Shown: in pieces, positions 52,559 through 61,083 of the stretch
Layout of the letters: every line of letters starts with the position of its first letter
Numbering within the stretch: position 1 is the first letter of the stretch
Assembly (NCBI RefSeq): GCF_000425225.1
Contig: NZ_AULJ01000001.1
Span: forward strand, 124,001-188,000
Length of the DNA: 64,000 nucleotides
Direction: 5' to 3'
DNA from: Pontibacillus marinus BH030004 = DSM 16465
GTDB lineage: Bacteria > Bacillota > Bacilli > Bacillales > BH030062
Translations under genes and position numbers: made by a program
The notes under the pieces: generated by a model
The model's input: only the letters and a program-made list of their open reading frames with translations
Database searches by the model: none
Told to the model about the DNA's origin: nothing

Positions 52559-53553
52559 TGCAATACCCTTATCCATTATTAAACCCACCACCTTTTGTTT
52601 GGACGAAAGATGAGAACAATCCAAATCCAAAGGTACATGAGTGGATTCAAGATTTAAGTCATCAGCAGGGCGCTATTGATTGGGATCATTTTGACGTAGC
52701 GATTATGGGAATCCCGCTCTCAAGGTCTTCGATTAGCGCGTCGTCAGCCAGTGAAAATCCGGATGCGATTCGCAGAGCTTGGAAGTCGTTTTACCCTTAT
52801 AACCTGGAGCATGATGTGGATCTAACGGAATTAAATGTAGTGGATTTGGGTGATGTGCGTCAGCATGTGACTGACATTGCTCAATGCCATCAAAACATCA
52901 CGGATGCTATGGCTGCGCAACAGACGCATCATCCAAATGTTTTCCCCCTAACCATTGGGGGCGACCATTCCATTACAGCCATGCTCGTTAAGGGGTGGAA
53001 AGAGGTTCACCCAGATCAAGAAGTGGGCATTTTGCAACTCGATACGCATTTTGATTTACGAAGTCTTGAAGAGTTCGGACCTGCGAATGGAACACCCATC
53101 CGTAACCTAATCGAAAGCGGTACGGTTCAAGGGTCGAATGTTCATAACATTGGACTGCACGGATTTTTTAACAGTAAGTCCCTTAAAGACTATGCAGATC
53201 ATGTGGGCCTTCACTATAAAACGGTACGAGACGTCAGAAAAGAAGGCATCGACTCAATTGTTAAAGATGCGCTCGATCAGTTATCAAAGAAAGTAGATGT
53301 CATTTATTTAACCGTTGATATGGACGTCCTCGATATGTCTGGAGCACCGGGCGTACCGGCTTCAACACCAGGTGGATTATGGACAAGCGAGCTGTTTGAA
53401 GCAGTCCATCTTGCCGGACAACATCCAAGCGTGAAAGCGATGGACCTGGTTTGTCTGGATCCCGTTAAAGATGTGGCGCAAATGACGGTGAAGACAGGCG
53501 TTCATGTCATGCTATCCTTTTTAACCGGGTATAGCCAACGTAAGAATGCGTAA
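52558..53553 (+). CDS. hutG: Formimidoylglutamase
   Basis: The 331-residue protein belongs to the arginase/ureohydrolase family. Manganese ligands lie in TIGGDHSITAML, LQLDTHFDLR and TVDMDVLDMSGAPG. It cleaves N-formimidoylglutamate to glutamate and formamide, the last step of the pathway. It overlaps hutI by one base. The N-terminal tail (YPLLNPPPFVWTKDENNPNP) is the usual HutG form. Confidence 0.95.
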   Translation: MQYPYPLLNPPPFVWTKDENNPNPKVHEWIQDLSHQQGAIDWDHFDVAIMGIPLSRSSISASSASENPDAIRRAWKSFYPYNLEHDVDLTELNVVDLGDVRQHVTDIAQCHQNITDAMAAQQTHHPNVFPLTIGGDHSITAMLVKGWKEVHPDQEVGILQLDTHFDLRSLEEFGPANGTPIRNLIESGTVQGSNVHNIGLHGFFNSKSLKDYADHVGLHYKTVRDVRKEGIDSIVKDALDQLSKKVDVIYLTVDMDVLDMSGAPGVPASTPGGLWTSELFEAVHLAGQHPSVKAMDLVCLDPVKDVAQMTVKTGVHVMLSFLTGYSQRKNA

Positions 53554-53587
53554 ATTTTTTTAGAGCAAAGAAAGAAGAGGTGTATCG

Positions 53588-55120
53588 ATGCATCAATCTC
53601 CAGTTCTTATTTCAGACCAAGATCTAACCATTGATGAATTAGTCAATGTGGCAAAAGCTTCCCGACATGTCCAACTCTCAGACGAAGCAAAGGAACTGAT
53701 TCAAAAAGGGCGCGAAATGGTCCAGCAATTTGTCGAGGAAGAGCGTGTCGTTTACGGCATCACGACAGGTGTCGGGGAAAATTCGAAAATCAAAATCTCC
53801 ACAGCGGATTCGAAACAACTGCAAAAGAACCTAATCATGAGCCACGCTTGCGGCGTAGGTGATTTACTAGACCAAGAACAAGTCCGAGCGATTATGCTGA
53901 TGATGGTGAAAAACTTATCCCATGGGCATTCAGGAGTTCGTTTAGAAACCGTCGAAAAGCTGATTGAACTTTTGAATTACAATGTCACTCCAGTTGTTCC
54001 AAGTGAAGGGTCGCTTGGCTATCTCATCTATCAATCTCATATTAGCTTAGTGCTATTAGGTATGGGAGAAGCGATCGTGAACGGCGAACGGATCGATGGA
54101 GATGAAGCCCTTAAGCAAGCAGGAATTGAGCCGATCGAATTGTATGAAAAAGAAGGGCTTTCTCTCATAAACGGAACCGTTGATATGACCGCACTCGGAG
54201 CTATAGCGATTGATCGAACGATGAATCTATTAAAAACGGCTGATGTCGTATCGATGCTATCGTTTGAAGCGGTAAAAGGGACCAAATATGCTTATGATCC
54301 TCGACTGAATAAGGTGAAGCCACACCCAGGTCAGAAAAAAACTACCGACAATATTCATGAGATCATTCGTGGTAGTGAGATCGCTGAGAAATATAAGGAC
54401 TACAGAACACAGGATGCCTTAAGTATCAGGTCCATCCCACAAGTTCATGGAGCAAGTAAAGATGCAGTCGACTATGCCAAAACCGTCGTTGAACGGGAGA
54501 TGAATGCCGCAACAGATAACCCATTACTTTTTGAAGAAGACGATGGCGGTGTAGCGATCTCCTCATCGAACTGTCATGGCGAAGCGGTTTCGATGGCGAT
54601 GGACTTTCTTGCGATTGCCGTCGCCGAAATCGGAAACATCTCAGAACGAAGAACGTATCGTTTAATCACCTCGGAAATGAGCGATTTGCCATCTAATTTA
54701 ATTGAAAAAAATGGCCTCCATTCCGGGTACATGATTCCTCAATATGTAGCAGCATCACTCGTTTCAAACAATAAAGTCGATGCCCACCCAAATTCAGTCG
54801 ATTCGATCACAACCACAGGTGGCCAAGAAGACCACGTCAGCATGGGAACCTCAGCTGCACTGAAGGCTCTTCAAACCATCTACAAAACGGAGAAAATTGT
54901 TGGGATTGAGTTATTGAATGGAGCACAAGGAATCGACCTATTAAAAGAAAACAAACTTGGTGCCGGCACTCAAGTTGCCTACGATCAACTGCGCCAGTAT
55001 GTACCGAAGTTAGAGGAAGATCGCGTGCTTTATAAAGAAATGGATCAGGCGATTAGCTTGGTGCGAGAAGGGACCATATTGGAGAAAGTTGAAGGGAAGC
55101 TTGGCGAATTGAGAGTATAA
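53588..55120 (+). CDS. hutH: Histidine ammonia-lyase-like protein lacking the MIO triad
   Basis: The 510-residue protein has the aromatic ammonia-lyase framework: Tyr56 in VYGITTGVG, Asn195 in LINGTVDMT, SIRSIPQVHGASKD, NAATDNPLLF and GGQEDHVSMGTSAALKAL. The segment that normally reads GSVGASGDLAPLSH and forms the MIO cofactor from Ala-Ser-Gly is here GSLGYLIYQSH (residues 141-151), three residues shorter. Codons are in frame with no sign of a frameshift. Without MIO it should not deaminate ordinary histidine. It could eliminate a better leaving group, such as trimethylamine from hercynine, as ergothionase does. Release of urocanate would feed hutU. Confidence 0.88.
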   Translation: MHQSPVLISDQDLTIDELVNVAKASRHVQLSDEAKELIQKGREMVQQFVEEERVVYGITTGVGENSKIKISTADSKQLQKNLIMSHACGVGDLLDQEQVRAIMLMMVKNLSHGHSGVRLETVEKLIELLNYNVTPVVPSEGSLGYLIYQSHISLVLLGMGEAIVNGERIDGDEALKQAGIEPIELYEKEGLSLINGTVDMTALGAIAIDRTMNLLKTADVVSMLSFEAVKGTKYAYDPRLNKVKPHPGQKKTTDNIHEIIRGSEIAEKYKDYRTQDALSIRSIPQVHGASKDAVDYAKTVVEREMNAATDNPLLFEEDDGGVAISSSNCHGEAVSMAMDFLAIAVAEIGNISERRTYRLITSEMSDLPSNLIEKNGLHSGYMIPQYVAASLVSNNKVDAHPNSVDSITTTGGQEDHVSMGTSAALKALQTIYKTEKIVGIELLNGAQGIDLLKENKLGAGTQVAYDQLRQYVPKLEEDRVLYKEMDQAISLVREGTILEKVEGKLGELRV

Positions 55121-55125
55121 AAGAA

Positions 55126-55175
55126 GTGCCTGACCCCCACCGCTTTACCGCGTTAGCGGAGCGGGGGTCAGGCAC
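55126..55175. repeat. Palindromic repeat, family A, consensus copy
   Basis: This 50-base copy lies five bases after the lyase stop and is followed by TTTTTTTAGGCACCTTTTTT. It is identical to the copies at 45894 and 56217. Confidence 0.95.
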
Positions 55176-55336
55176 TTTTTTTAGGCACCTTTTTTAGTTA
55201 CATCTCTTATCATATCAATTAGATATGAGGCATCATCTGTAGTATAATAAAGTAAAAGCATGCATTATAATTTTATAACATCATCAAAGACTAACATTAA
55301 ATAAATCACCCATTTATCTATATAGGGGGAGTAGTT

Positions 55337-56170
55337 GTGTCAGAGAGGTTAAAGCCACTAAATGATGTTGTTTTTAAAAAATTATTTGGGGAAGAGGATA
55401 GTGTAGAGTGCTTGGAAAGTTTACTTTCATCTATTCTTGAATTCAAAGTAACCAATATAGAAATAGTTGGAGAAAAGTTAACGGTCGATAAAATCGATGG
55501 TAAACAAGGTATTCTTGATATCAAGGCTTATGTAGTTAATTCAAATGAAAAAATTAATATCGAAGTTCAACTAGTTAATCAACACAATATGATAGAGAGA
55601 ACAGTTTTTTACTGGTCAAAGTTATACACTGAGAACTTCAAAAAAGGCCAAGACTATTCAAGACTAGACAAAACAATTACTATAAATATTCTAAATTATG
55701 ATACTTTACCCACTCAGAGATTTCATTCAATATATCAAATACAAGAAACGACGGAAAATGTATCTTTAACGAACTTACTTGAAATCCATTTTATTGAATA
55801 CCCTAAGTTTAGAAAATTGTCTCATGATAAGAATAATGAACTCCATCGTTGGTTACTCTTCTTGCAAGAGGATGTATCTGAACAGACTTTAAAGGAGGTC
55901 ATAGAGATGGATCAAGTGATTAAAAAAGCAGATAGTAAGTTGAAAAGGTTAAGTGAAGATGAAGAAACACGTAGAATGTATCAACTGAGAGAGAAGCAAA
56001 TAGCTGATTTAAAATCAAATATAAAAGGGGCAAAAAGAGAAAAAGCAGAAGAAATTGCTGAAAACTTGCTTAAACAAAATGATTCAATGAGTGTAGAAGA
56101 TGTAGCAAATGCAACTGGGCTTTCCTTTGAAAAAGTAAAGCAAATTGAAATAGAAGTGCGAAATAAATAA
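55337..56170 (+). CDS. Rpn family recombination-promoting nuclease / PD-(D/E)XK transposase-like
   Basis: This 277-residue protein has the Rpn/YhgA-like PD-(D/E)XK nuclease core: RLKPLNDVVFKKLFG at the N-terminus, the acidic LDIKAYV and IEVQL strand, and FYWSKLYTENF. The C-terminus is a charged coiled-coil-like segment followed by a helix-turn-helix-like MSVEDVANATGLSFEKVKQIE. Rpn proteins promote RecA-independent recombination and are thought to have mobile-element origins. The start is GTG after GGGGGAG. The gene is noticeably more AT-rich than its neighbours and is bracketed by two identical 50-base palindromes. Confidence 0.88.
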   Translation: MSERLKPLNDVVFKKLFGEEDSVECLESLLSSILEFKVTNIEIVGEKLTVDKIDGKQGILDIKAYVVNSNEKINIEVQLVNQHNMIERTVFYWSKLYTENFKKGQDYSRLDKTITINILNYDTLPTQRFHSIYQIQETTENVSLTNLLEIHFIEYPKFRKLSHDKNNELHRWLLFLQEDVSEQTLKEVIEMDQVIKKADSKLKRLSEDEETRRMYQLREKQIADLKSNIKGAKREKAEEIAENLLKQNDSMSVEDVANATGLSFEKVKQIEIEVRNK

Positions 56171-56216
56171 ATTAAAGAATTACAGAGTAAGTACCTAAAG
56201 AAAGTGCCTAAAGGAA

Positions 56217-56266
56217 GTGCCTGACCCCCACCGCTTTACCGCGTTAGCGGAGCGGGGGTCAGGCAC
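56217..56266. repeat. Palindromic repeat, family A, consensus copy
   Basis: This copy is identical to those at 45894 and 55126, and an extra AAGTGCCTAAAGG precedes it. It stops three bases before the end of the convergent dehydrogenase gene. Confidence 0.95.
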
Positions 56267-56269
56267 TTC

Positions 56270-57145
56270 CTATTTCATCATCTGATAATACTTATACAAC
56301 GCCTGCGTCCCATTATTGTCTCCACCAGCTTCACTGAGTTTATCATATAACTCCTTCGCCAGTTTCAGCCCAGGAACAGGAACATCCATGTCATCAGCAG
56401 CATCAATCGCGATCTTCATATCCTTAATAAAATGCTTCACATAAAATCCAGGTTCAAAATCCTGATCAATCATACGAGGGGCCAGGTTGGATAAGGACCA
56501 ACTACCCGCTGCACCATAGGAGATGCTTTCTAAAACGGTTTTTGGATCAAGGCCAGCGTGTTCCGCATAGATAATTGCTTCACAAACCCCAAGCATGCCA
56601 GACGCAATCGCAATCTGGTTACACATTTTCGTGTGTTGTCCAGAACCAGCCTCACCTTGCAGGACAATATTACTTCCCATAGCCTCTAAAGCAGGACGAA
56701 TGATCTCGAACTGCTCTTTAGCACCACCAACCATAATGGCAAGGTTACCATTTCGAGCTCCAACATCACCACCTGATACTGGTGCATCAAAAGCATGAAT
56801 GCCAGCAGCCTTCGCCTTTGAGTAAATCTCCTGAGCTAGTTTAGGAGATGAAGTCGTCATATCAATCGTATATGTACCAGCCTTTGCATTCTCAATAACG
56901 CCATCCTTACCAAAATACACAGCTTCGACATCGCTTGGATAGCCGACAATTGTAATAATGATATCCGAATCCTTAGCGAGATCTGCCACAGAATCCTTCC
57001 ACGTCCCACCTTGATCAAGAACCTCTTGCGCTTTTTCTTTTGTTCTTGTAAACATATTCAGGGTAAAGCCCGCCTTCATGAGATTAATAGCCATGCTTTT
57101 CCCCATCACGCCTGAGCCGATAAATCCGATTGTTTTGTCTGCCAT
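56270..57145 (-). CDS. NAD(P)-dependent beta-hydroxyacid dehydrogenase (YkwC/GarR-like)
   Basis: This 291-residue protein has the nucleotide-binding GFIGSGVMGKSMAINL, the family signature FDAPVSGGDVGARNG and the catalytic lysine in GSGQHTKMCNQ. It belongs to the 3-hydroxyisobutyrate/tartronate-semialdehyde reductase family and, from memory, is close to B. subtilis YkwC. Start at ATG 57145 follows GAGGAGG at six bases. A tartronate-semialdehyde reductase would give glycerate for the kinase at 35780, but the distance makes this link speculative. Confidence 0.9.
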   Translation of the reverse strand: MADKTIGFIGSGVMGKSMAINLMKAGFTLNMFTRTKEKAQEVLDQGGTWKDSVADLAKDSDIIITIVGYPSDVEAVYFGKDGVIENAKAGTYTIDMTTSSPKLAQEIYSKAKAAGIHAFDAPVSGGDVGARNGNLAIMVGGAKEQFEIIRPALEAMGSNIVLQGEAGSGQHTKMCNQIAIASGMLGVCEAIIYAEHAGLDPKTVLESISYGAAGSWSLSNLAPRMIDQDFEPGFYVKHFIKDMKIAIDAADDMDVPVPGLKLAKELYDKLSEAGGDNNGTQALYKYYQMMK

Positions 57146-57239
57146 TGGAATCCTCCTCATAATCTATTTAGAGGTAGGATATCATATTTTGCTTTTAAAT
57201 CGTTTTCAAAAGCACCATGCAACTGCAAAAATACATTAA

Positions 57240-57305
57240 CGCATTAACGCACCGGGGGTCAGGCACCACGACAGAAAACGACAAATTCCGGGTCGTGACA
57301 GGCAC
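57240..57305. repeat. Composite of half family A and half family B repeats
   Basis: A right half of family A (ACGCACCGGGGGTCAGGCAC, ending at 57266) is followed by a right half of family B (CGACAAATTCCGGG to CAGGCAC, ending at 57305). No left halves are present. Confidence 0.8.
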
Positions 57306-57397
57306 CTCCCGAAATCTTGGAATATATTACCGACAAGGTTGTAATAGTTTTCATGTTACCATGTACAATGTCAAAAATTTTACAATGGAGGAACAGC

Positions 57398-59413
57398 ATG
57401 AGAAATCTATACATAATACTCTCCATTATTTTTCTTGTACCACTGATTTTGGGGACTGCCGGAACAGTTGATGCGGAAACAATAGAATGGAAAGACATGG
57501 AGCAAAAAGAGGTTGTGCCAGCTTATAAAAAATGGACCATTCAATTTTCAGCTCCCATTGCCCCCTCTAGTTTTACATCAGAGAATGTGTTCGTTTATAA
57601 CAGTGATGGGAAACGTGTGATTGGCACAAAGCTTAGTCTCTCTGATGATCGCATGAAAGGATATATCTCTGCGCCAAAAGGGGGATACATAAAAGGAGAC
57701 TATGAACTAATCATCAATGAAAAGGTGAAGGGGAGTCGTAAGGGGAAAGCCATTAAAGATCCTGTAAGCTTCACGTTTCATGTAGAGCCTGAAAAAATTG
57801 CGATTCAGCAGTTGATGGACCAATCTAGTGAAGGGGTTGTCATCGTAAAGGGCTATAATGAGCATGGTGAATACATCAAACAAGGAAGCGGTTTTTCAAT
57901 AGCCAATGGACTCATTTTAACGAATTTTCATGTAGTGCGAGGTACGAAATCAGTCAAAATTCAAACGCAATCAGGGAAAGTGGTTCCAATTGAAGGCATT
58001 GTTTCGATGGCTGAAGAATTCGATCTAGCCTTATTAAAACCTGAGGAAAATCTGAACCTTCCACAGTTACATCTAGGGAATTTTGAAGAAGTTGAAGTGG
58101 GAGAGAAGGTGTATGCCATTGGGAGTCCTCAAGGGTTGATGAATACGGTATCAGAAGGGATTGTAAGTGGTCTGCGTTATCAACAGGTTGATACGTCTCT
58201 TTTCGATATCATCAATATCATTCAGACGACAACACCGATTTCTTCCGGAAGCTCTGGAGGACCTCTCTTCAATCAGTATGGAAAGGTGATCGGTGTAACG
58301 ACTTCAGGCTATCAAACTGGTAATCTCAATTTTGCTGTGGCGACAAGTGGATTTGCAAAACTCTGGGAGCGAACCAACTCACGCTATGAGCTTGATGAAA
58401 TCGAAGTTTTGGATGTCGACCTGACATCTGATAAATATATTGATGAACAACAACCTACAGGGAACAAGGTGGATGAAACACCTGAGCCCATCGTTTCAAC
58501 GTTTTCGATTCCTGATATAATGACGAATGTCATCCAACACCCAACAGAGCCTGTTGTATATGGAGTTGGTGTGGAAAATGAGATCATCAAAGTAAATTTA
58601 GAAACAGAAGAGGTGCAAACGCTGTCTGTTGATCATACCCCTGAACGTCTCTATTTTGCTAATGATGAATTGTACGTGACGCTTTTAAAAGAAGAGCACG
58701 ATGCAATGTGGTGGGAGGAAGATCAAAAAGGAGCTTTTGCCGTGGTCGAACCTGAATCATTTACCATCAAGCAAAAAGTGGACATTGCGTTAGATCCTTT
58801 TGATTTAGTGGCTACGGAAGATCATGTGTATATAAGCAGCGGATCTGGCCAACACACCAGCATGGTTAGCTATAATCGTTCAAATGGATACAAGGAAGTG
58901 GATCGAACAGACATCTATCAGTATCATTTCCTTGAAATCGATGAAGCATTACAGCAAATTTATGCGATTGATTGGGATATTTCACCGACTATGAAAGCCT
59001 ACCCATATAACAATGGTAGCTTTGAAGATAACTACCGTAAACCGCATCATGACAAGGATTTTAATTTAGATGAAAAGATGGTTCTCACATCTGATGGGAC
59101 GTATCTCATCAATGCTTCTGGACAAGTGTTTACGACATCTACTCATCAGGAACGGAACCTAGAACCTGTGACAACTATTGAACCTTTTGATGAGATCCGT
59201 CTTGATCCAAGTCAAAACCAATTCTTTATTTCACAGGAAGACCAAATTATCGCTTTTGATGAAAAGACTATGATGCTACAGGATCGATACTACTTAAGAG
59301 AAAAGCCAGACAGCTTCTTTCGGACTGAGCAAGGCCTGTACACGATGAAACAGAGGAAAGTAGAAGGCTCCAATATTCCTCACATGGTGTTTCACAAATT
59401 TGAATATCACTAA
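57398..59413 (+). CDS. Secreted trypsin-like serine protease with Ig-like N-domain and C-terminal repeat domain
   Basis: The 671-residue protein starts with a signal peptide (MRNLYIILSIIFLVPLILGT, cleavage near DAET). Residues about 30-130 form an Ig-like domain of the SbsA type. Residues 145-350 form a chymotrypsin-fold protease with His178 in TNFHVVRG, Asp209 in EEFDLALL and Ser286 in SGSSGGPLF. The remaining 300 residues contain propeller-like strands with no PDZ domain, unlike ordinary HtrA proteins. I start at ATG 57398 after GGAGG. It is probably extracellular or on the cell surface; the target is unknown. Confidence 0.88.
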   Translation: MRNLYIILSIIFLVPLILGTAGTVDAETIEWKDMEQKEVVPAYKKWTIQFSAPIAPSSFTSENVFVYNSDGKRVIGTKLSLSDDRMKGYISAPKGGYIKGDYELIINEKVKGSRKGKAIKDPVSFTFHVEPEKIAIQQLMDQSSEGVVIVKGYNEHGEYIKQGSGFSIANGLILTNFHVVRGTKSVKIQTQSGKVVPIEGIVSMAEEFDLALLKPEENLNLPQLHLGNFEEVEVGEKVYAIGSPQGLMNTVSEGIVSGLRYQQVDTSLFDIINIIQTTTPISSGSSGGPLFNQYGKVIGVTTSGYQTGNLNFAVATSGFAKLWERTNSRYELDEIEVLDVDLTSDKYIDEQQPTGNKVDETPEPIVSTFSIPDIMTNVIQHPTEPVVYGVGVENEIIKVNLETEEVQTLSVDHTPERLYFANDELYVTLLKEEHDAMWWEEDQKGAFAVVEPESFTIKQKVDIALDPFDLVATEDHVYISSGSGQHTSMVSYNRSNGYKEVDRTDIYQYHFLEIDEALQQIYAIDWDISPTMKAYPYNNGSFEDNYRKPHHDKDFNLDEKMVLTSDGTYLINASGQVFTTSTHQERNLEPVTTIEPFDEIRLDPSQNQFFISQEDQIIAFDEKTMMLQDRYYLREKPDSFFRTEQGLYTMKQRKVEGSNIPHMVFHKFEYH

Positions 59414-59429
59414 TATCACTCAAGGCATG

Positions 59430-59464
59430 AGAGGCAATCTTTATAAAAAAGGTTGCCTCTTTTT
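59430..59464 (+). terminator. Intrinsic terminator of the protease gene
   Basis: AGAGGCAA and TTGCCTCT form an 8-base stem, extended by weak pairs, followed by TTTT. Confidence 0.8.
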
Positions 59465-59466
59465 AA

Positions 59467-59559
59467 GTGCCACCCCCACCTCATTAACGCAGTAAAGCGG
59501 TGGGGGTCAGGCACCACCCTCTACGACAAAAACGACAAATTCCGGGGCGTGACAGGCAC
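59467..59559. repeat. Family A repeat plus half family B repeat
   Basis: An inverted-orientation family A copy (59467-59514; centre TCATTAACGCAGTAAAGCGG) is followed by a right half of family B (59533-59559), which ends CGTGACAGGCAC. The arrangement parallels the composite at 57240. Confidence 0.85.
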
Positions 59560-59640
59560 CTGTCGAATTAAACTTGTTCTATCAATGGCTCTTCTAGCAT
59601 CTACTAGTAAAAAGTAGATCTGTTATAGGGAGTGAAAAGG

Positions 59641-60162
59641 ATGAAAAAGCTAATCAATCTGAAAAGGAAATGTGAATCTGCACGAAAACAGTTTCACGAT
59701 GCCTGCTTTGAACTCATAACGGAACACAGAGCCTACCATGGTGAACTAGTAAAAGGGGATATTAAAAAACAAGACCTGGAAACGATTCAATCACTAGCCT
59801 ATGAAATCCAAGATGAATTGAACGTATTTGAGAGTTATCAACGCTTAACCCATTGGAGAGATACTATCTCATTGATTAGCCAAGATATCATAGACAAAAC
59901 AGAGGTTGGTGGGGATTTGTATGATTTAGCCCAATGTAAAGAAGAGTTTCACTCGGACTTTTATGATGAGGAAGGGTTACATTATGAAGATATCGACTCC
60001 TTTCTTCATGATGCCCAGGTAGAAGCAGATCTTGAAAAGGAACGGATGCTAGAGAATGCAAAAAACGACATTTTTGAGATAGAGGAGAAGCTAAAGCAAA
60101 TTGGTTTTCTGTTAGATCAGGTTATTCAGTATCCGGTGGGGGAGTTAAGTAAGGGAACATGA
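59641..60162 (+). CDS. Coiled-coil protein, unknown function
   Basis: The 173-residue protein is hydrophilic, highly charged and helical (KLINLKRKCESARKQFHDAC at the start and LEKERMLENAKNDIFEIEEK near the end). It has no membrane segment or known motif. ATG 59641 fits GGGAG about nine bases upstream; the in-frame GTG at 59632 directly abuts the Shine-Dalgarno sequence. I do not recognise the family. It forms a single-gene unit ending at a bidirectional hairpin. Confidence 0.75.
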   Translation: MKKLINLKRKCESARKQFHDACFELITEHRAYHGELVKGDIKKQDLETIQSLAYEIQDELNVFESYQRLTHWRDTISLISQDIIDKTEVGGDLYDLAQCKEEFHSDFYDEEGLHYEDIDSFLHDAQVEADLEKERMLENAKNDIFEIEEKLKQIGFLLDQVIQYPVGELSKGT

Positions 60163-60174
60163 GGTTTTAAGTGC

Positions 60175-60209
60175 AAGGGCTGTCCCGTATAATAGCAGGA
60201 CAGCCTTTG
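60175..60209. terminator. Bidirectional hairpin terminator
   Basis: GGCTGTCC and GGACAGCC form the stem, with CAAG and TTTG flanks, between the coiled-coil gene and the convergent gene at 60232. Confidence 0.7.
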
Positions 60210-60231
60210 TAGATGAAGCGAATACCCCGTT

Positions 60232-60765
60232 TTATTCTTCTGTAGATGGATCAAGGTCAATCCCATTAATCTTCTCTTGGAAAACCTCTTTGAACACCTC
60301 AGCAGCTACTTCATTATAGTTTCGATACAAGTCTGATAAATCTTCGTTATAAAACTGTGTTACACTCTTCGTGAAAACTGGGTATACCGCAACAGTACCA
60401 GGCACGACAAAAGCCACTTTTGAGAATAGGAAATAGCGGTTTGTTTCTAATGCATCTTCAACTAATTTTGAAATGTCTCGAGCATTAAATTTAGAAACAT
60501 CATACGGTTCCGCAATATTTCCATCAAATAGAACAACAACATAGATCGGGATATTCCCAATTTCTCTTTGCGTTTCTAAAATCGTAGCCAAAGCTCTAGC
60601 TTTTTCCTCATTTCTGATCCATATAGGAATCAAATATCCGGCGTTTTTTGGAAGCTCATATAGATCGATAACCGTTAAAAACGGATCGTTCCCGATTGAA
60701 TATTTTAACTGATTAAAATACGTTACCTGTGGAGGACTTAACTCAGGCTGATTCGGCTGTGTCAT
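60232..60765 (-). CDS. Conserved-looking cytoplasmic protein, unknown function
   Basis: This 177-residue protein is acidic, with no signal peptide or membrane segment. It starts MTQPNQPELSPPQVTYFNQL and has alternating hydrophobic strands (IPIYVVVLFDG, VAFVVPGTVAVYPVF). I start at ATG 60765, seven bases after AGGAGG. The fold may be alpha/beta, but no catalytic motif is visible and I do not recognise a family. Confidence 0.75.
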   Translation of the reverse strand: MTQPNQPELSPPQVTYFNQLKYSIGNDPFLTVIDLYELPKNAGYLIPIWIRNEEKARALATILETQREIGNIPIYVVVLFDGNIAEPYDVSKFNARDISKLVEDALETNRYFLFSKVAFVVPGTVAVYPVFTKSVTQFYNEDLSDLYRNYNEVAAEVFKEVFQEKINGIDLDPSTEE

Positions 60766-61083
60766 AAGGAAACCTCCTTTCATCAGCCGGTGGTATATCG
60801 TATGATTCTGAAATTATATGAAAACTGTCAGGTAACTAGATTTTGAGGATTTGGGGTGGGAATTGATTAGGGAGTCTATGAAAAAAATGGGAAACAGTGA
60901 GTGTGTCTATTGCGTTAATACACTGTGAACAGGTACCAACTACAAAATAATTTATAATTCAATGCTATATAACAAAAGAAGTCAAAAAATCCGCTATATT
61001 TCTACAACTTCCTATTCCTTAACCTATTAATATAGGGACAAGCGTTATTTCGAGACGCTAAATAATAATTTTGGAGGGAGAAT
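60766..61083. other. 318-base gap between divergent genes
   Basis: AT-rich leader regions for the minus-strand gene at 60232 and the carboxypeptidase at 61084. I see no gene, repeat of the A/B families or clear hairpin. Promoters are expected, but none matches strongly enough to name. Confidence 0.6.

Noticed and set aside
53588-55120. Frameshift or sequencing error as the reason for the missing MIO motif
   Set aside because: The frame is continuous on both sides, the replacement is a clean in-frame difference of three residues, and all downstream active-site blocks are intact.
49612-55120. Ergothioneine as the main substrate of the hut-type locus
   Set aside because: Ergothioneine would give thiourocanate, whose breakdown needs a different hydratase and desulfurisation. 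HutU, HutI and HutG here look canonical, so hercynine fits better.
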